Shown here: in pieces, positions 33,649 to 41,834 of the stretch
Layout of the letters: each line of letters opens with the position of its first letter
How positions within the stretch are numbered: the first letter of the stretch is position 1
Source of the DNA: Kitasatospora cinereorecta
GTDB lineage: Bacteria; Actinomycetota; Actinomycetes; Streptomycetales; Streptomycetaceae
Length of the DNA: 64,000 bases
Direction: 5' to 3'
Assembly: GCF_024172095.1 (NCBI RefSeq)
Contig: NZ_JAMZDX010000002.1
Coordinates: forward strand, 930,001-994,000
Position numbers and translations under genes: made by a program
Notes under the pieces: model-generated
Seen by the model: only the letters and a program-made list of their open reading frames with translations
What the model was told of the DNA's origin: nothing
The model's database searches: none

Positions 33649-34344
33649 TCAGGCGAGCTGGGCGAGGAGGGCGGCGGCGGTGTCGGCGGAGGAGCCGGGG
33701 TTCTGGCCGGTGATCAGGTTGCGGTCGACGACGACGTGGGACTCCCAGGGGCGGCCCTCCTGGACGTCGATGCCGGCGGCGGTGAGGCGGTCCTGGAGGA
33801 GCCACTTGGCGCGCTCGGCGAGGCCGGCCAGGGTCTCCTCGGTGTTGGTGAAGGCGGTGGCGCGGTAGCCGGCGAAGACGTTGGTGCCGTCGGTGAGGGT
33901 GGCGGCGAGCAGGGCGGCGGAGCCGTGGCAGACGACGGCGAGCGGCTTGCCGGAGGCGAGGGCGGCGACCAGGAGGCGGCCGGAGGTCGGGTCGACGGCG
34001 AGATCCTCCATCGGGCCGTGGCCGCCGGGGTAGTAGACGGCGTCGAACTCGGCGAGGTCGACGTCGGCGAGCGCGAGCGGGTTCTTCAGCTCGGTGAAGG
34101 CGTCGAGCGCGGCGGCGACCTTGTCGGCGTTCTCCTGGCCGCCGTTGGCGTCGGCGCCGAGGCTGCCGCGGTCGGCGGTGGGCAGGACGCCGCCGGGGGT
34201 GGCGACGGCGACCTCGTGGCCGGCGCCGGTGAGGGCCAGGTACGGGACGGCGACCTCCTCCGCCCAGTAGCCGGTGGGGTGCTCGGTGCCGTCGGCCAGG
34301 GTCCAGTGGGTGGCGCCGGTGAGGACGAAGAGGATCTTCGACAT
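33649..34344 (-). CDS. DJ-1/PfpI-family (class I glutaminase-like) protein
   Basis: A 231-residue protein beginning MSKILFVLTGATHWTLADG, behind AGGAG. The nucleophile Cys is in AVVCHGSAALL, and the acidic residue of the pair is in the TGYWAEEVAVPY segment, as in Hsp31-like chaperone/glyoxalase III proteins. PGGHGPMEDL forms the oxyanion region. Related proteins remove methylglyoxal or protect against carbonyl stress. It is divergent from a LysR regulator, and a shared palindrome in between suggests LysR control. Confidence 0.9.
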   Translation of the reverse strand: MSKILFVLTGATHWTLADGTEHPTGYWAEEVAVPYLALTGAGHEVAVATPGGVLPTADRGSLGADANGGQENADKVAAALDAFTELKNPLALADVDLAEFDAVYYPGGHGPMEDLAVDPTSGRLLVAALASGKPLAVVCHGSAALLAATLTDGTNVFAGYRATAFTNTEETLAGLAERAKWLLQDRLTAAGIDVQEGRPWESHVVVDRNLITGQNPGSSADTAAALLAQLA

Positions 34345-34419
34345 GGGGTTCTGCTCCTGTGGGTCTTCCGGGCGGAGGGGTGGAGGTGCGGAGGGTCGGA
34401 CGTCGGAGTGGACGGTTCG

Positions 34420-34450
34420 ACAGTAGGGCGCTCTGCCATCGGCAGACCAA
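34420..34450 (-). promoter_or_regulatory. DJ-1-like gene promoter with LysR-type palindrome
   Basis: On the minus strand TTGGTC and TACTGT are separated by 19 bases, and the spacer holds the palindrome TCTGCCATCGGCAGA (34432-34446). The half CTGCCATCGG is repeated at 34466-34475 close to the LysR start. This two-site layout is typical of LysR-regulated divergent pairs. Confidence 0.55.
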
Positions 34451-34491
34451 TGACGCGGCCGATGACTGCCATCGGTGTTTCAATGAGTGGC

Positions 34492-35391
34492 ATGGATCTG
34501 AACCTGCTGCGCACCTTTCTGGCCGTCCACCGGGCCGGTTCGTTCACCGCGGCGGCCCAGGTGCTGGGCCTGTCGCAGTCGACGGTGACCGCGCAGATCC
34601 GGACCCTGGAGCGGCAGCACGGGCGGGAGCTGTTCGAGCGGTTGCCGCGCGGGGTGGCGCCGACCCCGGTGGCGGACGAGCTGGCGGCGCGGGTCGCCGG
34701 GCCGCTCGACGCGCTGGCGGCCGCGACGGGCGGCGGCGGTACGGGCGGCGACGCGGAGGCACCGCCGGAGCCGGTCCATCTGGCCGGGCCGGCGGAGCTG
34801 CTGTGCACCTCCGTGCTGCCGGCGCTCGCGCCGCTGGTGGCGGACGGGTTGCGGCTGCGGGTGGCGACCGGGCTGACCGATCCGCTGCTGGAGGAGCTGC
34901 GGGCGGGGCGGCACGATCTGGTGGTGGCGACCCGCCGGCCGCCGGGCCGGACGCTGTCCGCCGTCCCGCTGGCGGACGAGGAGTTCGTGCTGGTGGCGGC
35001 GCCGGTGTGGGCGGAGCGGCTGGGCGGGCGGCTCGCGGCCGAGGGGCCGGCCGCGCTGCACCGGGTGCCGCTGGTCTCGTACGCGGAGGACCTGCCGATC
35101 GTCCGCCGCTACTGGCGGCATGTGTTCGACCGGCGGCTGGTCTGCCGGGCTGCGCTCACCGTGCCGGACCTGCGGGGCGTGGTGGCGGCGGTGGCGGCCG
35201 GGGCCGGGTTCGCGGTGGTGCCGCGCTACCTGTGCGAGGGCGAACTCGCCTCCGGGGCGCTGGTGCTGCTGCACGAGCCGGCGGACGTACCGATCAACAC
35301 CGGGTACCTGGTGCAGCGGCCGGGCGCGGCCGCCAACCCGCAGGTGGCGCTGGTCCGCGAGCGGCTGCTGACGGCGGCGCGGTCCTGGTGA
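34492..35391 (+). CDS. LysR-family transcriptional regulator
   Basis: A 299-residue regulator. The start MDLNLLRTFLAVHRAGSFT is the usual LysR opening; an in-frame ATG three codons earlier is also possible. The HTH is SFTAAAQVLGLSQSTVTAQIRTLE. The effector domain (about 90-295) is somewhat short, with LSAVPLADEEFVLVAAPVW and the C-terminal AGAGFAVVPRYLC. It probably regulates itself and the divergent DJ-1-like gene in response to an electrophile or redox signal, an inference from context. Confidence 0.93.
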   Translation: MDLNLLRTFLAVHRAGSFTAAAQVLGLSQSTVTAQIRTLERQHGRELFERLPRGVAPTPVADELAARVAGPLDALAAATGGGGTGGDAEAPPEPVHLAGPAELLCTSVLPALAPLVADGLRLRVATGLTDPLLEELRAGRHDLVVATRRPPGRTLSAVPLADEEFVLVAAPVWAERLGGRLAAEGPAALHRVPLVSYAEDLPIVRRYWRHVFDRRLVCRAALTVPDLRGVVAAVAAGAGFAVVPRYLCEGELASGALVLLHEPADVPINTGYLVQRPGAAANPQVALVRERLLTAARSW

Positions 35392-35504
35392 ACTGAAGGG
35401 CTACCGCCTGGTATTGATGCATCGTCGGGTCTTCCCTTTACTTGTCATGGCGCCGTCGCCGACGGGGTCGTACCGGCACGCCCACTCGCCTCGGGAGAAC
35501 CCTC

Positions 35505-36626
35505 ATGCCGCTCCTCCGCCCACGCCGTGCCGCGGTGGCCGCCGCGGTCCTCGCTCTGACCGGCCTGGCGGCCGGCCAAGCCGCCGCCGTCCCTGCCGCC
35601 ACCGCCCCCGCCTCTGCCCGGCCGACCCCGCTCAAGGGCCAGGTGGCCGCGGCCGAGGACCGGGTCGCCCGTGACCTGGCCGTCTCGCTCGCCGACGCCG
35701 GCTGGAGCGCCCGGGTGCGCTCCGCGGTCGGCACCGGGCCCGCCGGCCTCGCCCCGCTGGCCGCCGGATCGACCGCGCGGGCGGCCGGCGCGCTCGCCAG
35801 ATCCGTGGCCGACGGCGACCGCTCGATAGCCGCCGCCAAGGGTCTGGACGCCGGAGTCGGTCCGCTGCTGCGGGTCCAGCTGGCCGACCCCTCGATGCGG
35901 GCCGCGCTGGACGCCGGCGCCGCCCCGCTGGTGGCCGTCGCCGTGGCCGACGAGCACGCCCGCACTATCCGCGCGTACGACTCCGCGGGCCGGGTCCACA
36001 CCCTGGACGCCGCGCGCGTCCCGGCGCAGCCCGTCTACCTGGTCGACCTCGACGGAGCGAAGGCGCTGGCGGCCGGAACGGCCGTGCTGCAGAAGGAGTT
36101 CGCCGACCGCGGGCTGACCGGCGCGCAGGCGGCCGGCGGCTGGTGGGGCACCAAGATCGACGGCATCGAGGTCAACGACGACCAGGAGCCCTGGTTCAAG
36201 GGCGCCGCCGAGATGTTCAGCCTGGTCAGCGGCTTCGGCCAGGACGGCAAGGTCCGGGTCGACTCGGTCGCCATGCCCTACCTGCAGTACGACAAGACCG
36301 TGTACTACCCCAACCAGATCCTGGTGAACTGGTCGAACTACAAGTACAACCTGGCCGATGTCGTACTGATGGAGGACGACGGCGACACCAACTACCTCGC
36401 CCTCGCCCAGGCCGTCGCCGCCGCCCTGCTCACCATCGCCGACCAGGGCGCCTACATCCCCCTGGTCAATGCCGTGCTGGGTGCCATGCCCAGCAGTTGG
36501 TGGACCGACGACCCGGACTACGTCGAGTCCTGGTACACCCTCGCCCGCACCAGCACGGGCCGGCTGAACGGCGCCAGCGGCAACGGCTGGATGACCGTCG
36601 AGCCGTACTTCGTCGGGCAGTTCTGA
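35505..36626 (+). CDS. Secreted DUF3103-type protein
   Basis: A 373-residue secreted protein; the ATG at 35505 has GGGAG upstream. A Sec signal (1-28) ends near AAAVPA. A helical N-terminal half is followed by a conserved C-terminal region that contains IDGIEVNDDQEPWFKGAAE, then DGKVRVDSVAMPYLQYDKTVYYPNQ and DVVLMEDDGDTNY. This pattern of acidic loops matches DUF3103 proteins, often Ca-binding in look and sometimes attached to proteases. Function is unknown. Confidence 0.75.
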   Translation: MPLLRPRRAAVAAAVLALTGLAAGQAAAVPAATAPASARPTPLKGQVAAAEDRVARDLAVSLADAGWSARVRSAVGTGPAGLAPLAAGSTARAAGALARSVADGDRSIAAAKGLDAGVGPLLRVQLADPSMRAALDAGAAPLVAVAVADEHARTIRAYDSAGRVHTLDAARVPAQPVYLVDLDGAKALAAGTAVLQKEFADRGLTGAQAAGGWWGTKIDGIEVNDDQEPWFKGAAEMFSLVSGFGQDGKVRVDSVAMPYLQYDKTVYYPNQILVNWSNYKYNLADVVLMEDDGDTNYLALAQAVAAALLTIADQGAYIPLVNAVLGAMPSSWWTDDPDYVESWYTLARTSTGRLNGASGNGWMTVEPYFVGQF

Positions 36627-36730
36627 GCCGTCCGGCGAGGGGCGGCGGGCCGCGGGGCGGACCGCCCGGGAGGGTCAATCGGGCCGGTGGGCAGGCGTTT
36701 TGCGCCAGGGCACCGGTTTGGTCGAATCCG

Positions 36731-36759
36731 TTGACGCTCCTGGCGGCAGGTCGTAGGGT
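36731..36759 (+). promoter_or_regulatory. HrdB-type promoter before the binding-lipoprotein gene
   Basis: TTGACG (36731-36736), a 17-base spacer and TAGGGT (36754-36759) match the vegetative sigma consensus closely. The gene start is about 230 bases further on. The long leader contains a five-codon frame (ATG at 36768) and otherwise nothing recognisable. Confidence 0.7.
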
Positions 36760-36998
36760 CACGCCCCATGGACGCCGGTCGGTGATCCGGACCGGGTGCG
36801 CGGCACGCTCCCGGCCCCGGCCCACCGCCCCTCGCCGGACCGTCCAACGAGGCGCCAACCATGCCGTCCCTGTGCCGAGTTCACCGGACGGCAGTGGTCG
36901 ATCGCGCCTTTTTCCCGCACGCCTCGGGCCGCCCTGCGGCCGTGGGCGGGCACGGTCCGGCGTCCCCTGATCCGCTCCAACGTCGCAAGGGATGCACG

Positions 36999-38228
36999 GT
37001 GACCGGTTCTACGCTGCCCAGAGCCTCCGCGCTCGGTCTGGTCTGCGCGCTGCTGCTGTCCGGCTGCGGCTCCGTCGGACTCGGGTCCGGCTCCACCATC
37101 ACGGTCACCATCGGCGTGGACGGCCCGCTGACCGGCAAACTCGCCGACCTGGGCCTCGGTATCCGGTACTCGGCCGAGCTGGCGGTCGCCAAGGCCAACG
37201 CCAAGAACACCGTTCCCGGCGTGAAGTTCGTCCTGGACGCCAAGGACGACCAGGCCGACGAGCAGATCGCCCGCACCAACGGGGAGGCGTTCGCCGCCGA
37301 TCCGAAGGTGATGGGCGTGGTCGGCCCGCTGACCTCGTCCGGCGCGCTCGAGATGGCCCCGGTGCTGTCGAAGGCCGGCCTCGCCGAGATCTCCCCGTCC
37401 AACACCGCACCCGCGCTGACCTGGGGCGCCGACTACCGGGCGAGCGGCAAGAAGCGCCAGTACGCCACCTACTTCCGCACCGTCACCACCGACGCCGTCC
37501 AGGGCCCGCTGCTCGCCCGGTACGCGCACAGCAAGCTCGGCTCCACCCGGGCCGCGGTGGTCAACGACACCAAGGCGTACGGCACCGACCTGGCCGCCGA
37601 GTTCGCCGGCGCCTTCGAGGAGGCCGGCGGCAAGGTCGCCTTCCGCGCCACCATCCAGGACGGCACCACCGACTTCACCAAGCTGGCCGCCCAGATCGCC
37701 GCCGCCAAGCCCGACATCGTGTACTACGGCGGCGAGCACCCCGAGGGCGGCCCGCTCTCCGCCGCGCTCAAGGCGGCCGGGGTCAAGGCGCCGATGGCCG
37801 GCGGCGACGGCCTGCACACCGACGGCTACCTCAAGGCGGCGGGAGCGGCGGCCAACGGCGACCTGGCCAGCCAGCCGGGCATCTCGGTGGAGGGGCTCGC
37901 CTCGGCCTTCACCTACCTCGACGCCTACCACGCGGCGGGCCACAAGGAGGAGGCCGGGCCGTTCGGCCCGTACGCCTACGACTCCACCTGGGCGCTGATC
38001 CAGGCCGTCGGACGGGCCCGCCAGGGCAAGAACGGCACCGAGCTGACCGGCGCGGCGCTGCGCAAGGCGGTCGCCGACGCGCTCCAGGAGGTCTCCTTCT
38101 TCGGTGTCACCGGCGACGTCGCCTTCGACGAGTTCGGGGACACCACCAACCAGGTGGCGTCGATCTACCAGGTCCAGAAGGGCGCCTGGACGGCGATCGT
38201 GCCGTTCGGCCGGCTGCGCGACTTCTGA
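36999..38228 (+). CDS. Leu/Ile/Val-type ABC substrate-binding lipoprotein
   Basis: A 409-residue lipoprotein starting with GTG at 36999. The signal ends in LLLSGCGS. The mature part is a type I periplasmic-binding fold: ITVTIGVDGPLTGKLADLGLGIRYSAELAV, KFVLDAKDDQADEQIARTN, the VVGPLTSSGALEMAPVL hinge segment and AEISPSNTAPALT. Such proteins bind branched-chain amino acids, amides or urea. No permease or ATPase genes follow, so it is an orphan receptor or works with a distant transporter. Confidence 0.9.
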   Translation: MTGSTLPRASALGLVCALLLSGCGSVGLGSGSTITVTIGVDGPLTGKLADLGLGIRYSAELAVAKANAKNTVPGVKFVLDAKDDQADEQIARTNGEAFAADPKVMGVVGPLTSSGALEMAPVLSKAGLAEISPSNTAPALTWGADYRASGKKRQYATYFRTVTTDAVQGPLLARYAHSKLGSTRAAVVNDTKAYGTDLAAEFAGAFEEAGGKVAFRATIQDGTTDFTKLAAQIAAAKPDIVYYGGEHPEGGPLSAALKAAGVKAPMAGGDGLHTDGYLKAAGAAANGDLASQPGISVEGLASAFTYLDAYHAAGHKEEAGPFGPYAYDSTWALIQAVGRARQGKNGTELTGAALRKAVADALQEVSFFGVTGDVAFDEFGDTTNQVASIYQVQKGAWTAIVPFGRLRDF

Positions 38229-38402
38229 TCGCGGATGAAGCGAATCCGTCGCCGCAATCGCCCCTCGCTGTCAGAAACGCCCCGGTTGTGTGCATTTCCC
38301 GTCGTCCGGGTCATATGACCATCCTGCTCGACTAGCGTGCGAGCACCGGGCCGGCGTTCGACCGCCGCGACATCCCGGGTCGGCACGACGGATTGCAGGG
38401 GC

Positions 38403-39377
38403 ATGTCGGAGATCGCCGTACCGGGGCGCGCGGGCCTGGGCTTCGCCCGGATCCTGACCGGCACCCCGCGCGAGCTGATCTCCGGGACGCTGCTGGTGGC
38501 GGGCGACCCCGGCGGCGCCATCCACCTCAGGAACGGCGCCATCGCCGAGGTGGCGTCACCCGGCGCGCCCGGGGTGGACACCCTGCTGCTGCGCTCGGGC
38601 CGGATCGGTGAGGCGGACTGGGCGGCGGCACTCCGGCGCGGCGCCGACGCGGAGGGCGTCGGCGCCGAGCTGGTCTCCCGGGACCTGGTCGGCGTGGCCG
38701 AACTGCAACTGCTCTGCGAGATGGCGGCGCTGGACGGCGCACTCGCGGTCGGCCTCGGCCGGATCGACGGCGTCACCCTCGACCCCGAGGTCTGCGCCGC
38801 CCGCCTGGCCGCACCGCACGGCATCGAACCGGAGTGGCTGCTCCAGGAGGCCGAGCGGCGGATCCGCGCGCTCGGCTCCCGGGGCCCCGCGCTCTCCCCG
38901 TTCCGCGACCGGCCCGTCCGGACCGCCGCCGCGACCGCACTGCTCGAGGGGGCAGGCGCGGTCACCGGCGAACGGCGGGAGATCCTGCTGCGGACCGACG
39001 GCCGGCGCAGCGCCCGGGACATCGCCTTCCTGCTCGGCCGGAGCCTGTACGCCGTCACGGTGGAACTCTCCCGGCTGCTCGCCGAAGGGCTGCTCGAACG
39101 GGCCGCCGCCGCGGGCGCCGAACCCGCCGGGAACGAAGGCACGTCGCCGGAGGCTCCGCCGGACCGGCCTGCGCCGCCGGACCGGCCCGCGGGGCTGCCG
39201 CACCGGCGGCCCGGCGCGAGTGGGATCACCGACGTCCTGCCCGTGCCGCCGGTGGCCGGCCACTGGCGGCCGTCCGCCGCACTGATCGCCCGCTACCGGG
39301 CACGGCACGAAGCCCGGGTCGGCACCCACGACGCCCCGGACGGCACCCATGGAACACCTGGAACTGGAGGGCTGTGA
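38403..39377 (+). CDS. DUF4388-like (PatA N-terminal type) regulator
   Basis: A 324-residue protein; the ATG at 38403 has AGGGG upstream. The first 110 residues resemble DUF4388 (GTLLVAGDPGGAIHLRNGAIAEVASP then LLLRSGRIGEADWAAAL). Residues about 180-235 form a winged-helix-like unit (REILLRTDGRRSARDIAFLLGRSLYAVTVELSRLLAEGLL), as in PatA-type proteins. A Pro-rich linker and short basic tail follow. DUF4388 domains usually accompany small GTPase or Roadblock modules in polarity or signalling systems. Its stop overlaps the Roadblock gene as GTGA. Confidence 0.75.
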   Translation: MSEIAVPGRAGLGFARILTGTPRELISGTLLVAGDPGGAIHLRNGAIAEVASPGAPGVDTLLLRSGRIGEADWAAALRRGADAEGVGAELVSRDLVGVAELQLLCEMAALDGALAVGLGRIDGVTLDPEVCAARLAAPHGIEPEWLLQEAERRIRALGSRGPALSPFRDRPVRTAAATALLEGAGAVTGERREILLRTDGRRSARDIAFLLGRSLYAVTVELSRLLAEGLLERAAAAGAEPAGNEGTSPEAPPDRPAPPDRPAGLPHRRPGASGITDVLPVPPVAGHWRPSAALIARYRARHEARVGTHDAPDGTHGTPGTGGL

Positions 39378-39841
39378 CTACCACCGATGCGCAGCTGATC
39401 GCCGAGCTGCGGGACCTGCGCGACCGGGTCGTCGGGGTCACCGACGTCCTGGTGGCGTCCGCCGACGGACTGCTGATCACGGCGGAGACCGACCGGGCGG
39501 TGGACGCGGAGGCGCTGGCCGCGCTCACCGCGGCGGCGCTCGGCGTCGCCCGACGGACCGGCGCCCTGGCCGGGCGGGGTCTGCTCGACCACGCCTCGGC
39601 CCGGTTCACCGGCGGCTGCCTGACCGCCCACGCGATCGGCGAGACGGCCCTGATCGGCGTCCTCGGCGACGCGGGCACCGACCTGGGCCGGTTGAACACC
39701 GAGGCGCGGGCCTCGGCGGAGCGGATCGGCGGCCTGCTCACCGGCGCGCCCGCCGCACCCGTCGTACCCGCACCCGTCGTACCCGCACCCCCGGCCCACC
39801 CCACCACCACCCACGCGCCAGCACCTGAAGGAGCACGATGA
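39374..39841 (+). CDS. Roadblock/LC7-domain protein
   Basis: A 155-residue protein whose GTG start overlaps the previous stop. Residues about 5-120 are a Roadblock/LC7 domain: LRDLRDRVVGVTDVLVASADGLLITAETDRAVDAEALAALTAAALG and FTGGCLTAHAIGETALIGVLG. A 30-residue Pro-rich tail (APVVPAPVVPAPPAHP) follows. In Streptomyces such proteins are the B component of conservons and act on a small GTPase. No GTPase, DUF742 protein or kinase is adjacent. Its stop overlaps the next gene as ATGA. Confidence 0.88.
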   Translation: MTTTDAQLIAELRDLRDRVVGVTDVLVASADGLLITAETDRAVDAEALAALTAAALGVARRTGALAGRGLLDHASARFTGGCLTAHAIGETALIGVLGDAGTDLGRLNTEARASAERIGGLLTGAPAAPVVPAPVVPAPPAHPTTTHAPAPEGAR

Positions 39842-40275
39842 GCCTGCCCGAGACGCGGAGCCTGCAGAGCATGTCCGATCGGATCACCAGCCTGGTCAAG
39901 GGCCTGCGCTCCGAGGTGCCGGACTGTGTGGCCGCGGGCGTCATCGACATGTCGACCGGCATGCTGCTGTCGGTGGAGACCGTCGACTCGCACCCGCCGG
40001 AGGTGCTCGACATGCTCGCCGCGGCCACGCTCGACCTGTTCCAGGGCCGCAACGTGGTGATCATCGAGGGGATCTTCAAGGAGCGGCGCGGGGTCGTCAG
40101 CGACCGCCACTACTTCCAGGAGATCCTGGTCAACAGCGACAACCTCACCCACCTGTTCCTGCGGGTGGACAGCACCGACGAGGTGGTTGCGGTGGTGGTC
40201 TGCCGCAAGACGGTGAATGTCGGCATGCTGTTCGCGCAGTCCCGTCGGGTGCTGAAGGACCACGGGCCGCTCTGA
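39838..40275 (+). CDS. Roadblock-like small protein
   Basis: A 145-residue protein, third in the coupled operon. It has the size and strand-helix order of a Roadblock fold (VAAGVIDMSTGMLLSVETV, LDLFQGRNVVIIEGIF, and a last strand DEVVAVVVCRKTVNVGMLF), with an actinobacterial insertion around FKERRGVVSDRHYFQEILV. It could dimerise with the Roadblock protein before it. Function is inferred from fold and neighbours only. Confidence 0.7.
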   Translation: MSLPETRSLQSMSDRITSLVKGLRSEVPDCVAAGVIDMSTGMLLSVETVDSHPPEVLDMLAAATLDLFQGRNVVIIEGIFKERRGVVSDRHYFQEILVNSDNLTHLFLRVDSTDEVVAVVVCRKTVNVGMLFAQSRRVLKDHGPL

Positions 40276-40277
40276 CC

Positions 40278-40299
40278 GGGGCGGGGGCGGGGGCGGGGG
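40278..40299 (+). repeat. G-quadruplex-forming tract
   Basis: Four runs of four to five G separated by single C bases lie directly after the Roadblock-like stop (which ends at 40275). Such a run with one-base loops is a very stable G-quadruplex motif on the coding strand. It may act as a terminator or roadblock between the two transcription units. Confidence 0.6.
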
Positions 40300-40429
40300 T
40301 CGGCGTGAAGTCGCCGACAACTCGCCCGACTTCCCGCGATGTCCGGCCGGCCGGCGGGCGGAGTGGCAGGCTGGACCTGCCCAGCCTGCCGTCCCGCCCG
40401 GCGGCCCGACCACGCGAGGAGCACCGGCC

Positions 40430-41791
40430 GTGACCGAACAGCAGACCGACGTGATCGTGATCGGCCTCGGCCCCGGTGGCGAGCACGTCGCCGGCCGGCT
40501 CGCCGAAGCCGGCCTGGACGTCGTCGGCATCGAGGCCGAACTCGTCGGCGGGGAGTGCCCCTACTGGGGCTGCGTCCCCAGCAAGATGATGATCCGGGCC
40601 GGCAACCTGCTCGCCGAGGCCCGGCGGATCCCCGGCCTGGCCGGTGACTCGCGGGTCGCCCCCGACTGGGCGCCGGTCGCCGCCCGGATCCGCGACGAGG
40701 CCACCGACGACTGGAACGACCAGGTCGCCGTCGACCGCCTCACCGGCAAGGGCGGCCGCTTCGTCCGCGGCCGGGCCCGGCTCACCGGACCCGGCCGGGT
40801 CGCGGTGGACGACCTCGCCCTGCACGCCCGCCGCGGCATCGTCCTGGCCACCGGCGCCCGCCCCACGGCCCCGCCCGTCCCCGGCCTCGCCGACATCCCG
40901 TACTGGACCAACCGGGACGCGGTCGCCACCAAGGAGCTCCCCGAATCGCTGCTGGTCCTCGGCGGCGGCGCGATCGGCCTCGAACTCGCCCAGGTCTTCG
41001 CCCGGTTCGGCACCACCGTCACCGTCGTCGAAGCCCTCGACCACCTGCTGCCCGCCGAGGAGCCCGAAGCCGGCCGGCTCGCCGCCGAGGTCCTCGAACG
41101 CGAGGGCGTCGGCCTGCGCACCGGCGCCCGGGCGGTCCGCGCCGAACACGACGGCGTCACCTTCACCCTCCGGCTGGAGGGCGGCGAACTCCTCTCCGCC
41201 GAACGGCTCCTGGTCGCCACCGGCCGCCGCGCCGAACTCGCCGGACTCGGTGTGGAGACGGTCGGACTCGACCCGACCGCGCACGCCGTCCCCACCGACG
41301 GACGGATGCGGGCCGCCGACGGGGTTTGGGCGATCGGCGACGTCACCGGGCACGGCGCCTTCACCCATGTCGCCATGTACGAGGCCGGGATCGCCGTTCG
41401 CGACATCCTCGGCGAGGACGGCCCCGAGGCCGACTACCGCGCCCTGCCCCGGGTCACCTTCACCGACCCCGAGGTCGGAGCCGTCGGCATGACCGAGCGC
41501 CAGGCCCGCGCGGCCGGCCTGCGGGTGCGCACCGGCAGCGCGCCGATCCCCTCCTCCGCCCGCGGCTGGATCCACAAGGCGGGCAACGACGGCTTCGTCA
41601 AACTCGTCGAGGACGCCGACCGCGGCGTGCTGGTCGGCGCGACCAGCGCCGGACCGGCCGGCGGCGAGATGCTGTACGGCCTCGCCGTGGCGGTCCAGGC
41701 CGAGGTGGCGACCGCGCGCCTGCGGCACATGATCTACGCCTACCCGACCTTCCACCGCGCGATCGAGGCCGCCCTGGCGGACCTGGGCTGA
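40430..41791 (+). CDS. FAD-dependent pyridine nucleotide-disulfide oxidoreductase
   Basis: A 453-residue flavoprotein with GTG start behind GAGGAG. The FAD motif is VIVIGLGPGGEHVAGRLAEAG; the redox-active pair is in GGECPYWGCVPSKMM, as in dihydrolipoamide dehydrogenases and mercuric reductases. The NAD(P) fold is LLVLGGGAIGLELAQVFARFG, and the second FAD site is VWAIGDVTGHGAFTHVA. The C-terminal end has YPTFHRAIE with the general-base His-Glu pair. Substrate is not clear; no lipoyl enzyme genes are adjacent. Confidence 0.9.
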   Translation: MTEQQTDVIVIGLGPGGEHVAGRLAEAGLDVVGIEAELVGGECPYWGCVPSKMMIRAGNLLAEARRIPGLAGDSRVAPDWAPVAARIRDEATDDWNDQVAVDRLTGKGGRFVRGRARLTGPGRVAVDDLALHARRGIVLATGARPTAPPVPGLADIPYWTNRDAVATKELPESLLVLGGGAIGLELAQVFARFGTTVTVVEALDHLLPAEEPEAGRLAAEVLEREGVGLRTGARAVRAEHDGVTFTLRLEGGELLSAERLLVATGRRAELAGLGVETVGLDPTAHAVPTDGRMRAADGVWAIGDVTGHGAFTHVAMYEAGIAVRDILGEDGPEADYRALPRVTFTDPEVGAVGMTERQARAAGLRVRTGSAPIPSSARGWIHKAGNDGFVKLVEDADRGVLVGATSAGPAGGEMLYGLAVAVQAEVATARLRHMIYAYPTFHRAIEAALADLG

Positions 41792-41834
41792 GCCCGCAGC
41801 AGGCTCCGCCGGGTCGGGGGAGGCTGTGGCGCTG

